This document shows positions 51,374 through 60,432 of a DNA stretch of 64,000 nucleotides, piece after piece. Location of the stretch: the NCBI RefSeq assembly GCF_024055795.1, contig NZ_JAMXMY010000036.1, forward strand, positions 1-64,000. The letters are read 5' to 3'. The DNA is from Actinoallomurus purpureus (GTDB lineage Bacteria > Actinomycetota > Actinomycetes > Streptosporangiales > Streptosporangiaceae). A model generated the notes under the pieces. It did not search any database, was not told the DNA's origin, and saw only the letters and a list, made by a program, of their open reading frames with translations. The position numbers and the translations under genes are program-made. The number at the start of each line of letters is the position of its first letter. The stretch's first letter is position 1.

Positions 51374-51390
51374 ATTCCTCCTCAGGGGCT

Positions 51391-51430
51391 CCATCCCCGC
51401 GACGGATCGTGCGATCCGTCGCGGGGATGG
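51391..51430 (-). terminator. 19-bp perfect hairpin between secF and apt
   Basis: CCATCCCCGCGACGGATCG (51391-51409) and its exact complement (51412-51430) flank a two-base loop, starting three bases after the secF stop. It is the longest stem in the window. It could end the secDF transcript, act as a processing site, or shield the apt ribosome site 17 bases further on. Confidence 0.75.
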
Positions 51431-51432
51431 GC

Positions 51433-52581
51433 TCAGCGCTTCTTCTTGCCGCTGGGCCGGCCCTTCGAGCCACCCCGGCGCGGCTGCTGCCGCGGACCAT
51501 TCTGCACGACCCGGGCACCGGCCCCGACAGAGGATGCCTCCGCCTCGTCCTCGACGTCGTCCTCCGGCAGCTCGGCGACCTCGACCTCCGGCTTGGCCTT
51601 GCGCTTCGGGCTGTTGGCCTTGGCCGCCACCCGCTTGGCCAGCGTCTTGTACTTGGCCTGCCGCTCCTGCAGGTCGGCGACGATCGGGGTCGCGATGCAG
51701 ATGGAGGAGTACGCGCCGGCCGCCATGCCGACGAACAGGACGAGCGCCAGGTCCTTGAGGGTGCCGGCGCCGAGCACGCCGGCGCCGATGAACAGCAGGC
51801 CCGCGACCGGCAGCAGCGCGATCACCGACGTGTTGATCGACCGGACGAGGGTCTGGTTGACCGCGAGGTTCGCCGCCTGGCTGTAGGTCATGCTGTTCGA
51901 GGTGGTGAGCGACCGGGTGTTCTCCCGGACCTTGTCGAACACGACGACCGTGTCGTACAGGGAGTAGCCGAGGATGGTCAGCAGGCCGACCACCGAGGAC
52001 GGCGTCACCTCGAACTGCACGAGCGAGTAGACGCCGATCGTGATGAGGATGTCGTGCGCCAGCGCGATGATCGCCGCGACCGCCATCCGCCATTCGAACG
52101 CGACCGACAGGTAAATGATGATCGCTACCAGGAAGATGAGCAGACCCTGCAGCGCCTTCTGGGAGATGTCCTTCCCCCAGCTGGCGCCGACGCTCTGCGG
52201 GCTGACGTCATCCGCCTTGGCCAGGTGCAGTCGCTGCTGCACCGAGTCCTGGACCTTGGTGACGTCCGCGGAGCTCAGGCTCTCGGTCTGGACGCGCCAG
52301 CCCGTGCCGGTCTTCTGGACGATGGGGTCCTCCTTGACGACCCCGGAATCCTTGACCGCGGCGCGGGCGTCGGAGGTCGTCAGCCCCGGCTTCGTCGGGA
52401 ACTGGAAGACCGTGCCGCCCTTGAACTCCACGCCGAAGTTCAGGCCGAGGGTGAGCAGCGACACGACGCTGACGAGCAGGATGAGCCCGGAGACGGCGTA
52501 CCAGGTCTTCTGCCGCCCCACGAAGTCGAGCGAGATCTCGCCGCGGTGAAGGCGGCCTCCGATGTTGCCCAGGCGTGACAT
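51433..52581 (-). CDS. secF: protein translocase subunit SecF
   Basis: A 382-residue, six-span RND-type membrane protein that with SecD uses the proton gradient to assist Sec export. It has the first helix (YAVSGLILLVSVVSLLTLG), GLNFGVEFKGGTVFQF (the family's F-x-G-G motif) and FEWRMAVAAIIALAHDILITIGVYSL. The conserved TPSSVVGLLTILGYSLYDTVVVFDKVREN and NQTLVRSINTS follow. The C-terminal about 80 residues are charged and Lys/Arg-rich. It overlaps secD by one base (TGATG). Confidence 0.96.
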   Translation of the reverse strand: MSRLGNIGGRLHRGEISLDFVGRQKTWYAVSGLILLVSVVSLLTLGLNFGVEFKGGTVFQFPTKPGLTTSDARAAVKDSGVVKEDPIVQKTGTGWRVQTESLSSADVTKVQDSVQQRLHLAKADDVSPQSVGASWGKDISQKALQGLLIFLVAIIIYLSVAFEWRMAVAAIIALAHDILITIGVYSLVQFEVTPSSVVGLLTILGYSLYDTVVVFDKVRENTRSLTTSNSMTYSQAANLAVNQTLVRSINTSVIALLPVAGLLFIGAGVLGAGTLKDLALVLFVGMAAGAYSSICIATPIVADLQERQAKYKTLAKRVAAKANSPKRKAKPEVEVAELPEDDVEDEAEASSVGAGARVVQNGPRQQPRRGGSKGRPSGKKKR

Positions 52582-54407
52582 CAGGCCTCCTTGGTGCCGG
52601 CGGGACGGGTGGTGACGCGCTTGGCCACACCCAGCGTCGTCGGATCGAGGCCGGAGAACCGGTGGCCCCGGCCGAAGAACTTCGTGCGGGCCAGCAGCGT
52701 GACCATCGGCTTGGTGAAGAAGAACACCACGACCACGTCGATGAGGGTGGTGAGGCCCAGAGTGAAGGCGAAGCCCTTCACGCCGCCGATCGAGAACCAG
52801 TACAGCAGCAGGGCCGCGATGAACGAGACCGCGTCCGCGACGAGGATGGTGCGCCGGGCGCGGACCCAGCCGCGTTCGACGGCGGTGCGGAGCGTGCGGC
52901 CCTCACGGACCTCGTCTCGCAGTCGCTCGAAGAACACGACGAAGGAGTCCGCGGTGATGCCGATCGCCACGATCGCACCGGCGATGCCCGCCAGGGACAT
53001 CCGGAAGTCGATGAACTTCCCGAGCAGCACGACCGACTCGTACGTGATGATCCCGGCGATCGCCAGGCTGGAGATCGCGACGAAGCCGAGGCCGCGGTAG
53101 TACAGGAGGCAGTACAGCACGACCAGGACGAGGCCGATCGCGCCGGCGGTCAGGCCGGCGGTGAGCTGGTCCTTGCCAAGGGTGGCCGACACCGACTCGA
53201 TCGAGCTCTGCTTGAACTTCAGCGGCAGCGCGCCGTACTTCAGGACGTTGGCCAGGTCGGTGGCGTCCTCCTGGTTGAACTGGCCCTCGATCTGCGCGTT
53301 ACCCGAGGTGATCGCCTCCTTGACGCCCGGCCAGGAGTAGACCGTGCCGTCGAGGACGATCGCGAAGTGGTTGCGGGTGTTGTTCTCCCCGAGCGCGGCG
53401 GCCTGCTGGGTGAACTTGGCGAACGCGCCGGTCGCGGCACCGTTGAGGTCGAGGTTGACGGTCCACTGCATCCGGCCGTTCTGCGGGTCCGGCGGCAGGG
53501 CCTGGGCCTTGGTGACCTGCTCACCGGAGATCTTGGCCGGGCTCAGGATGAACTTGTAGTCGACCTTGTGGGTCTTGGGGTCGGGCTTGGCGCACACCGC
53601 CGCCTGCTTGGCCGGGTCGAGCGTCCTGCCCTGGCCGACGTCGTTGCCGATGCAGGTGAGCTTGTCGAACTGCGCCTTGACGGCGGGGTCGACGCCGGTG
53701 AAGTCCTCCCCGGTCTGCTGCTGCTGTTGCTGCTGGAGCTGCTGCTGCAACTGCTGGAGCTGCTGGGGGGTCAGCGACTGCGTGGCCTTCGGGCTGGCCG
53801 CGGCGCTACCGGACGTCGACGGCTTCGGCGTCGCCTTGGTGAGAGCCTGCGCGAGCGCCCGGCCCTTCGGCGTCGCACTGGCCGACCCCGACGGCGTGGC
53901 GCTGCCGGACGGCTTCGCGCTACCGGACGGCTTCGCGCTCCCGGAGGGCTTCGCGCCGCCCTTGCTCTTACCCGTGCTCGTCGGGGTGGGCGTCGGCGTC
54001 GAGGTCTGCTGCGGGACGCCCACCGGCTCGGCCACGAGCACCTGGCGGAACTCGAGTTTGGCCGTGGTGCCGATCGTGCGGACGACCCGCTCCTGGCCCT
54101 GACCGGGCACCTGGACGATGATGACGTTGCTGCCCTGCTTGGTGACCTCCGCCTCGGAGACGCCCAGGCCGTTCACGCGCTCGCGCATGATGTTGATGGC
54201 CTGGCCCATCTCCGACTCACCGATCTTGGCGCCGGGCTTGGTGGGCTCCGCCGTGAGCGTCACGGTGGTGCCGCCCGCGAGGTCGAGTGCCAGCTTGGGC
54301 GTTTTTTGGCCCTGCCAGAACATCAGGCCCACCAGGGCTGCGGCGATCACGAGCAGCGCGAGGAGAACGCGCCCTGGTTTTGGAACGTTTCTGCTAGGCG
54401 GAGCCAC
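52581..54407 (-). CDS. secD: protein translocase subunit SecD with low-complexity insert
   Basis: A 608-residue partner of SecF. It has an N-terminal membrane helix (residues 13-31), the D1 motif LALDLAGGTTVTL and a large extracytoplasmic domain. Five C-terminal helices carry GAIGLVLVVLYCLLYYRGLG and VAIGITADSFVVFFERLRDE. Residues about 134-236 are an insertion between periplasmic subdomains: Thr/Pro tract, A-K-P-S-G-S repeats, then a Gln-rich stretch with up to seven consecutive glutamines. Such inserts occur in actinomycete SecD but vary. ATG 54407. It lies 37 bases after yajC. Confidence 0.96.
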   Translation of the reverse strand: MAPPSRNVPKPGRVLLALLVIAAALVGLMFWQGQKTPKLALDLAGGTTVTLTAEPTKPGAKIGESEMGQAINIMRERVNGLGVSEAEVTKQGSNVIIVQVPGQGQERVVRTIGTTAKLEFRQVLVAEPVGVPQQTSTPTPTPTSTGKSKGGAKPSGSAKPSGSAKPSGSATPSGSASATPKGRALAQALTKATPKPSTSGSAAASPKATQSLTPQQLQQLQQQLQQQQQQQTGEDFTGVDPAVKAQFDKLTCIGNDVGQGRTLDPAKQAAVCAKPDPKTHKVDYKFILSPAKISGEQVTKAQALPPDPQNGRMQWTVNLDLNGAATGAFAKFTQQAAALGENNTRNHFAIVLDGTVYSWPGVKEAITSGNAQIEGQFNQEDATDLANVLKYGALPLKFKQSSIESVSATLGKDQLTAGLTAGAIGLVLVVLYCLLYYRGLGFVAISSLAIAGIITYESVVLLGKFIDFRMSLAGIAGAIVAIGITADSFVVFFERLRDEVREGRTLRTAVERGWVRARRTILVADAVSFIAALLLYWFSIGGVKGFAFTLGLTTLIDVVVVFFFTKPMVTLLARTKFFGRGHRFSGLDPTTLGVAKRVTTRPAGTKEA

Positions 54408-54444
54408 GGTCGTCTTTCGTCCTTTGTCTGCGGTCAGGTGCTGG

Positions 54445-54972
54445 TCAGGCCGACGGCTTCTTGTCGGCCTTGTGCTCGCCGTCCTTCAACGTTTCTGCGG
54501 TCTTCTTGTCGTCCGCGACGGTCTGCGCGTCGGTCTTCGGCTCGATGTCGTCCTGCGCGACCTCCGCGTCACCGCCGGCCTTCGGCTCTTCGGCCGCCTG
54601 CTCCTCGCCGATCTCCTCGGCCTCGTCGGTCTCCTCCTCCTCGTCCTCATCGGAGGAGTCGTCCAGAACCTGACCGACGGCCTGCTTCACGAAGCGGGCC
54701 TCGACCCCCGGGGCGATCTCCAGGACGAGCGCGTCGTCCTCGACGGCCACGACCGTCGCGAGCATGCCCGCGGTCGTCATGACCCGCTGGCCGGGAACGA
54801 CCTGGCTCTGCAGCTGAGCCTGCTGCTGCTGCCGCTTGCGCTGCGGGCGGATCAGCAGGAAATAGAAGACCACGACGATGAGGATCAGCGGCAGCAGCGA
54901 CACCAATGGATTGCTGCCGCTCTTCGCCGCGGTGACGTGGGTGAGCGCTGTGAGTGTTGTGTTGCCCTGCAC
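54445..54972 (-). CDS. yajC: preprotein translocase accessory subunit YajC
   Basis: A 175-residue protein with one membrane helix (residues about 23-43, LVSLLPLILIVVVFYFLLI) followed by RPQRKRQQQQAQL. The small cytoplasmic domain is PGQRVMTTAGMLATVVAVEDD. The tail from about residue 105 is strongly acidic (SSDEDEEEETDEAEEIGEE). GTG 54972 has GGAAGG eight bases upstream. YajC binds SecDF, and the yajC-secD-secF order is conserved. Confidence 0.93.
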   Translation of the reverse strand: MQGNTTLTALTHVTAAKSGSNPLVSLLPLILIVVVFYFLLIRPQRKRQQQQAQLQSQVVPGQRVMTTAGMLATVVAVEDDALVLEIAPGVEARFVKQAVGQVLDDSSDEDEEEETDEAEEIGEEQAAEEPKAGGDAEVAQDDIEPKTDAQTVADDKKTAETLKDGEHKADKKPSA

Positions 54973-55129
54973 CGGGGCATCCTTCCGATGTGATGTGTTG
55001 AGCCTGCCGCCGACCTTTCGCGCCGCGAAAGGCGTGTCATCTGCTGACGGCGACCAAGCTCCGGAGTGTAAAGGAGTACCTGAAACCCCGGCAACGGCGT
55101 GACGAACCCGCGCGCCGAGAAGTTCCCCG

Positions 55130-56209
55130 TCACTCCTCCGCCACTTCGAAAAGCGTACCTTCCGCCAGGGGCGGCGGGGCGAGTCCGAGATGCCGCCAGG
55201 CGGCCGGTGTCGCGATCCGGCCCCGAGGGGTCCGGGCGATGAGGCCCTTGCGCACGAGGAAGGGCTCGGCCACCACCTCGACGGTCTCCGGCTCCTCCCC
55301 CACGGCCACGGCAAGGGTGGACAGGCCGACGGGGCCGCCGCCGAACTTCGTCAGCAGTGCCTCCAGCACCGACCGGTCGAGCCGGTCCAGTCCGTCGGCG
55401 TCGACCTCGTACAACGTCAGCGCCTGGTGCGCTGTCTCCTCGGTGATCACACCGTCGGCGCGCACCTCGGCGTAGTCACGGACCCGGCGCAGCAGCCGGT
55501 TGGCGATCCGGGGCGTGCCCCGGGCGCGCCGGGCGATCTCGGCGGCGCCCTTCTCGTCCATCCGCACGTCGAGCAGCCGGGCCGACCGGTGGATGATCCG
55601 CTCCAGGTCGGCGGGCTCGTAGAAGTCCATGTGCGCGACGAAACCGAACCTGTCGCGCAGCGGGGCGGGCAGCAGCCCGGCCCGCGTCGTGGCCCCCACC
55701 AGGGTGAACGGCGCGATGTCGAGCGGGATCGCGGTCGCGCCCGGCCCCTTGCCGACCACGACGTCGACCCGGAAGTCCTCCATCGCGACGTACAGCATCT
55801 CCTCGGCCGGGCGGGCCATCCGGTGGATCTCGTCGAGGAACAGCACCTCACCCTCGGAGAGGGTGGACAGCACGGCCGCGAGATCGCCGGCGCGCTCGAT
55901 CGCCGGACCGGAGGAGATCCGCAGCGGCATGCCGAGCTCGCCGGCGATGATCATCGCCAGCGTGGTCTTGCCGAGTCCGGGCGGCCCCGACATGAGGAGG
56001 TGGTCCGGCGGGCGGCCACGCCGCAGCGCGCTGTGCAGGACGAGCGACAGCTGCTCGCGAACCCGGGCCTGGCCGACGAACTCGTCCAGGCGCTTGGGCC
56101 GCAGCGCGGCCTCGATGACCTTCTCCTCGCCGTCGGCGATCGGCGAGACGAACCGCTCCTCGTCGCTGCCGTCGGCGATCGGCGAGACGAACCGCTCGTC
56201 GTCGCTCAC
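55130..56209 (-). CDS. ruvB: Holliday junction DNA helicase RuvB
   Basis: A 359-residue AAA+ motor driving branch migration with RuvA. It has Walker [21 protein letters not shown], Walker [11 protein letters not shown], sensor 1 [19 protein letters not shown] and a C-terminal winged helix binding DNA ([21 protein letters not shown]). The first 28 residues contain a 13-residue tandem duplication ([10 protein letters not shown] twice). GTG 56209 overlaps the stop of a 62-codon frame by four bases. Confidence 0.96.
   Translation of the reverse strand: MSDDERFVSPIADGSDEERFVSPIADGEEKVIEAALRPKRLDEFVGQARVREQLSLVLHSALRRGRPPDHLLMSGPPGLGKTTLAMIIAGELGMPLRISSGPAIERAGDLAAVLSTLSEGEVLFLDEIHRMARPAEEMLYVAMEDFRVDVVVGKGPGATAIPLDIAPFTLVGATTRAGLLPAPLRDRFGFVAHMDFYEPADLERIIHRSARLLDVRMDEKGAAEIARRARGTPRIANRLLRRVRDYAEVRADGVITEETAHQALTLYEVDADGLDRLDRSVLEALLTKFGGGPVGLSTLAVAVGEEPETVEVVAEPFLVRKGLIARTPRGRIATPAAWRHLGLAPPPLAEGTLFEVAEE
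56129..56206 (-). repeat. 39-bp tandem duplication at the ruvB 5' end
   Basis: Two adjacent 39-base copies (56129-56167, 56168-56206) differ at a single position. They duplicate 13 residues containing [10 protein letters not shown] at the RuvB N terminus. The near-identity indicates a recent event. Confidence 0.9.
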
Positions 56210-56394
56210 GGGGCCCCTCCCCCGCCGACGCGGTGTGTGCGGCCTCCGGCACGCCGATCGGCGGCCCCGGGGCGACCCTCAGGCGCCTCCGAATGCCCGT
56301 CGACGGCCGCGGCGTGCCGTCCGACGGACGCGGCACGGCTCCTGAGGGCGCCGGCGCGCCGGTGGGCGGCCGATCGTACGGCGACGGGGCTCAT
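56206..56394 (-). CDS. 62-codon frame coupled between ruvA and ruvB
   Basis: ATG 56392-56394 overlaps the ruvA stop by four bases (ATGA), and its TGA (56206-56208) overlaps the ruvB GTG by four bases (GTGA). The 62-residue product ([20 protein letters not shown]...) is Arg/Ala/Gly-rich, with composition typical of non-coding GC-rich DNA, and I know no homologue. The exact double coupling suggests it is at least translated, perhaps only to carry ribosomes from ruvA to ruvB across the 181-base gap. Confidence 0.45.
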   Translation of the reverse strand: MSPVAVRSAAHRRAGALRSRAASVGRHAAAVDGHSEAPEGRPGAADRRAGGRTHRVGGGGAP

Positions 56395-56993
56395 CGGCTC
56401 AGCCTCCGCATGGCCATCTTGAGCAGGGTGGCGATGTCGGGGGCGTCCTGGCCGTCGATCTCGGCGGCCACCGCCTCGACGGCCGCGTCGGCGTCCCTGC
56501 CGGACCAGCCCAGGTTCGTGAGGCCGGCGTGGACCTGGTCGCGCCACGGCAGCGTACGGGCCGCCGGGACGAACGCCTCCGCGTCATCGGCCGGCGCGCC
56601 GAGGCGGTCCTTCAACTCCAGCACGATGCGCTGGGCGCCCTTCTTGCCGATCCCCGGCACCTTGGTCAGCGCGTTGAGGTCCTCGGCGGCGACGGCGCGG
56701 CGCAGCGCGTTCGGCGGGTGCACGGCGAGCATGGCCAGTGCCAGCCGGGGGCCGACGCCGCTGGCGGTCTGCAGCAGTCCGAAGATCGTGCGCTCGTCGT
56801 CGTCCGCGAAGCCGTACAGGGTGAGGGAGTCCTCGCGCACGACGAGCGAGGTGGGGACGTGCGCCCGGTCGCCCACGCGCAGGCCGGCGAGCGTGGCCGG
56901 GGTGCACTGGACGGACAGGCCGACGCCGCCGACGTCGATGACGGCGCCGTCCGGCCCGGCACCGGCGACCTTCCCGCTGACGAATGCGATCAC
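56391..56993 (-). CDS. ruvA: Holliday junction DNA helicase RuvA
   Basis: A 200-residue junction-binding subunit. It has an N-terminal OB domain (MIAFVSGKVAGAGPDGAVIDVGGVG) and two helix-hairpin-helix motifs (LLQTASGVGPRLALAML, and LTKVPGIGKKGAQRIVLEL). The C-terminal RuvB-contacting domain is GLTNLGWSGRDADAAVEAV. Full length. It follows ruvC after 88 bases. Confidence 0.96.
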   Translation of the reverse strand: MIAFVSGKVAGAGPDGAVIDVGGVGLSVQCTPATLAGLRVGDRAHVPTSLVVREDSLTLYGFADDDERTIFGLLQTASGVGPRLALAMLAVHPPNALRRAVAAEDLNALTKVPGIGKKGAQRIVLELKDRLGAPADDAEAFVPAARTLPWRDQVHAGLTNLGWSGRDADAAVEAVAAEIDGQDAPDIATLLKMAMRRLSR

Positions 56994-57081
56994 TGCCCCG
57001 TCCCTCCACGCCTCGCGAGCCCGTCGGCCGGGCGTCGCTCCCGGCCCGCCGGAACCGCCCGCGGGCGGCCGCGCACTCCGC

Positions 57082-57606
57082 TCACTTCTCGACTCCGTAC
57101 TTTCTCATCCTCGCCGCCTGAATGCGCGCCTGAGCGCCGCCGCGCCACAGGTGACAGATGGCGAGCGCGAGGGCATCGGCGGCGTCGGCGGGCCGGGGAG
57201 GGGTGTCCAGCCGCAGCAACCGGGTCACCATGCCGGTCACCTGGGCCTTGTCCGCGCGGCCGTTCCCGGTGACGGCGGCCTTGGCCTCACTCGGGGTGTG
57301 CAGCGCGACCGGCAGCCCCCTTCGTGCCCCGCAGGCGATGGCGATCGCCCCGGCCTGGGCGGTCCCTATGACGGTGGAGACGTTGTGCTGGCTGAAGACG
57401 CGCTCGACGGCCACCGCGTCGGGGCGGAAGGCGTCGAGGAGCTTCTCCAGGCCGCGTTCGAGGCCGATCAGCCGGGTCCCGAGGTCATCGTCGGGGCTCG
57501 TGCGGATGACGTCGACGGTCACAAGCCGCAGCTGCGTGCCCGGCGCGCCGTCGACGACGCCCACCCCGCACCGGGTCAACCCGGGGTCGACGCCGAGTAC
57601 GCGCAC
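57082..57606 (-). CDS. ruvC: Holliday junction resolvase RuvC
   Basis: A 174-residue RNase H-fold endonuclease cleaving four-way junctions. Catalytic acids lie in [22 protein letters not shown] and the C-terminal [16 protein letters not shown] 57606 has GAGAGGAG five bases upstream. The longer open frame is not conserved. First gene of the ruvC-ruvA-(62-codon frame)-ruvB set. Confidence 0.95.
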   Translation of the reverse strand: MRVLGVDPGLTRCGVGVVDGAPGTQLRLVTVDVIRTSPDDDLGTRLIGLERGLEKLLDAFRPDAVAVERVFSQHNVSTVIGTAQAGAIAIACGARRGLPVALHTPSEAKAAVTGNGRADKAQVTGMVTRLLRLDTPPRPADAADALALAICHLWRGGAQARIQAARMRKYGVEK

Positions 57607-57700
57607 GGCGGCTCCTCTCCGTTCCGAACAGATGTTCGCAGCGAGGCTACTCGCCGCGTACGACTTCGGGCGCTCGTCGCCCCGGCGTGTCGCACCGCGA

Positions 57701-58843
57701 TCAGAAGTAGTCGAGCATGTGCGGCGTCGCGCAGAAGGCCGCGTCGAGCACCGCGTCGGCGGACGCGTCGCCCTCCGCGAGGCCGGACCGGCGCAGGCGG
57801 GCCATGGGGACGCCCGCGTAGAGCGCCGCGAGGCCGCGGGCGGACAGCCGGAGGGCGTCCGGTTCATCGTCCGTACGCGTCAGACTCCCGTGACCACCGT
57901 CGACGGTCAGCTTCCAGGCACCGGCGTTGCCCGGCAGGGCCTCGTCCGTGATCGTCACGGAGACCTCCGCCGAGAGGCCGGCGGGGAAGCCGCGGGCGTC
58001 GATGGCCGCGGGCGCATCGAGCACCCGCAGCATCCACGAGGAGCGGTGCAGGTCCTCCGCGGACCGGTCGCGCAGGAGCCAGAAGAGGGGGTCGTCCGGG
58101 GCGACGCAGGCGCGGACGGTCCGGGCCACCGACGAGCCGGATCCGACGAGTGCCCACAGCGCCCGTGCGGTCTCGGCGGATCTCGCCATGCAGCGGTGCA
58201 CGACGAGCTCCTGGCCGCCCGCGCCCCAGCCGTAGGCGAGGAAGCCGTCCTCGGCGAGGTAGGCGAAGAGGTCCGCGCTGTCCAGCAGATCCCGGAAGAA
58301 GTCCTCGCCCCGGTCGATCGGCCCGTTGTCACGCGCATCGGCGTGCAGGCGGCGCAGCAGTGTGACGACGTCGGCGGCGTCGTCGGGGCCGACGCGCCGG
58401 ATCTTCACCGATCCGGTGCCAAGCGTGCGCAGCGCCTCGGCCGCGAGGGTGACGAAGTGCTGCGCTCCGGCGTGCTCGTAGCCGACGGAGCGATACACCG
58501 GCGCGGTTGCCGGGTACAGCGCGGCGAGCGGCAGGCCGTCCATCGCCTCCAGAAGACCCCGGGCCAGGCGCCGCCCGACGCCGCGACCGCGCTCCTCGGG
58601 GGCCACGGCCACACTCGCGACGCCGCCCATCGGGACGGCGCGTCCGTGCCACCACTGGTCGAACAGGTGGTAACGGGCGGAGGCGACGAGCCGGTGGCCG
58701 TCGTAGACCCCGAACACACGGCCCTGGCGCAGGGCCGGACGGATGGAGCGCAGCCATTGCGCGTGGTCACCCGGCCCGAAGGCACGGACCTTCAGGTCGT
58801 AGGCCGCGTTGAGATCCTCGGTCGCCAGGGCTCGGATGTCCAC
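57701..58843 (-). CDS. Eis-family N-acetyltransferase
   Basis: A 380-residue protein with the three-part Eis architecture. An N-terminal GNAT domain has the acetyl-CoA loop [21 protein letters not shown] second GNAT-like domain spans about residues 145-280. A C-terminal sterol-carrier-like domain ends in MLDYF, with the terminal phenylalanine carboxylate that acts as general base in Eis. In mycobacteria such enzymes acetylate aminoglycosides and host proteins at lysine or amine groups, so this one may be able to modify aminoglycosides. Conserved between ruvC and yebC in this window only by position. Confidence 0.9.
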   Translation of the reverse strand: MDIRALATEDLNAAYDLKVRAFGPGDHAQWLRSIRPALRQGRVFGVYDGHRLVASARYHLFDQWWHGRAVPMGGVASVAVAPEERGRGVGRRLARGLLEAMDGLPLAALYPATAPVYRSVGYEHAGAQHFVTLAAEALRTLGTGSVKIRRVGPDDAADVVTLLRRLHADARDNGPIDRGEDFFRDLLDSADLFAYLAEDGFLAYGWGAGGQELVVHRCMARSAETARALWALVGSGSSVARTVRACVAPDDPLFWLLRDRSAEDLHRSSWMLRVLDAPAAIDARGFPAGLSAEVSVTITDEALPGNAGAWKLTVDGGHGSLTRTDDEPDALRLSARGLAALYAGVPMARLRRSGLAEGDASADAVLDAAFCATPHMLDYF

Positions 58844-58909
58844 GGACGTACGCTACGGCATCCGCCGGGGCGCCCGCGCGGACGCCGGACGCCCCCATGG
58901 CGGACGGGA

Positions 58910-59662
58910 TCAGGCGTCGATCTTCTCCATGATCTCGTCGGAGACGTCGAAGTTGGCGAAGACGTTCTGGACGTCGTCGCTGTCCTCGAGCGCCTCGAGG
59001 AGCCGGAAGACCTTCTTCGCCGCGTCCTCGTCGAGGGGCACGCTGACGCTCGGCAGGAAGTTGGCGTCCGCGGACTCGTAGTCGACACCGGCGTCCTGCA
59101 GGGCCTTGCGGACCGCGACGAGGTCACCGGCCTCGCAGATCACCTCGAACGACTCGCCGAGGTCGTTGACCTCCTCGGCGCCCGCGTCGAGCACCGCGAG
59201 CATGACGTCGTCCTCGGAGGTGCCCTCCTTGGGCACGATGATGACGCCCTTGCGGGTGAACAGGTACGACACCGAGTTCGGGTCGGCCAGCGAACCGCCG
59301 TTGCGGGTCAGGGCCGTGCGCACGTCGGAGGCGGCGCGGTTGCGGTTGTCGGTGAGGCACTCGATCAGCACGGCGACGCCGCCGGGGCCGTAGCCCTCGT
59401 ACATGATCGTCTGCCAGTCGGCGCCGCCGGCCTCCTCACCCGCACCGCGCTTGCGTGCCCGCTCGATGTTGTCGATCGGCACAGAGCTCTTGCGGGCCTT
59501 CTGGATGGCGTCGTAGAGCGTCGGGTTGCCGTCCGGGTCGCCTCCACCGGTCCGGGCGGCCACCTCGATGTTCTTGATGAGCTTGGCGAAGAGCTTGCCC
59601 CGCTTGGCGTCGAGGGCAGCCTTCTTGTGCTTCGTCGTCGCCCACTTGGAGTGGCCGCTCAT
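58910..59662 (-). CDS. YebC/TACO1-family protein
   Basis: A 250-residue protein opening [23 protein letters not shown], with family motifs [33 protein letters not shown] and the C-terminal [11 protein letters not shown]. The family is annotated as transcriptional regulators. Some members act in translation of proline-rich or slow codons. The yebC-pdxT and yebC-ruvC neighbourhood is conserved in actinobacteria. It overlaps pdxT by four bases. Confidence 0.94.
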   Translation of the reverse strand: MSGHSKWATTKHKKAALDAKRGKLFAKLIKNIEVAARTGGGDPDGNPTLYDAIQKARKSSVPIDNIERARKRGAGEEAGGADWQTIMYEGYGPGGVAVLIECLTDNRNRAASDVRTALTRNGGSLADPNSVSYLFTRKGVIIVPKEGTSEDDVMLAVLDAGAEEVNDLGESFEVICEAGDLVAVRKALQDAGVDYESADANFLPSVSVPLDEDAAKKVFRLLEALEDSDDVQNVFANFDVSDEIMEKIDA

Positions 59663-60264
59663 TGCGTTCCCTTCACCATGTCGAGGAAGAGCCGGTGGAT
59701 CCGCACGTCGCCGGTGAGCTCCGGATGGAATGACGTCGCGAGCAAGTGTCCCTGCCGGACCGCAACGATCCTACCGGCGGCGTCGCCCGACTCCGCACGG
59801 CCGAGGACCTCCGCGCGCCCGCCGACCGACTCGACCCACGGTGCCCGGATGAAGACCGCGTGGAACGGCGCGTCGAGCCCGGCCACGTGCACGTCGTTCT
59901 CGAAGGAGTCGACCTGACGGCCGAAGGCGTTGCGGCGCACGAGCATGTCGATGCCGCCGATGGTCTCCTGCCCCGCAGCGCCGTCGGCGATCCGGTCGGC
60001 CAGCATGATCATGCCCGCGCAGGAGCCGTACGCCGGCATGCCCTGCTCGATCCGCTTGCGCAGGGGCTCCAGCAGCTCGAAGGAGCGCGCGAGCCGCCAC
60101 ATGGTGGTGGACTCCCCACCGGGGATCACGAGTGCGTCGACCTGCTCGAGCTCCTCCGGGCGGCGTACGGCCTCCGTCGAGGCGCCGCAGGACTCCAGCG
60201 CGCGCCGGTGCTCACGGACGTCTCCCTGCAGTGCGAGCACACCGATCGTCGGGACAGCAGCCAC
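59659..60264 (-). CDS. pdxT: pyridoxal 5'-phosphate synthase glutaminase subunit
   Basis: A 201-residue class I glutamine amidotransferase giving ammonia to PdxS. The nucleophile cysteine is in [25 protein letters not shown] is the glycine-loop motif, and the His/Glu pair is in [13 protein letters not shown] 60264. It overlaps yebC. The synthase gene pdxS is separated from it by two unrelated genes. Confidence 0.95.
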   Translation of the reverse strand: MAAVPTIGVLALQGDVREHRRALESCGASTEAVRRPEELEQVDALVIPGGESTTMWRLARSFELLEPLRKRIEQGMPAYGSCAGMIMLADRIADGAAGQETIGGIDMLVRRNAFGRQVDSFENDVHVAGLDAPFHAVFIRAPWVESVGGRAEVLGRAESGDAAGRIVAVRQGHLLATSFHPELTGDVRIHRLFLDMVKGTQ

Positions 60265-60432
60265 TATTCAGCCCTTCACAATGTGATGTACGGACAATGA
60301 GCCTAGTGCCTGTCATAACACCGGCAGCAGGCAGTGATCTTCCCCAGGCCGTGCGCTCCGACGTCCGGGCCGCTGCTGCTACGCCCGCGACGCCTACGGC
60401 CGACCCTGTACGCCCGCGACCCCCGGCGGTCC

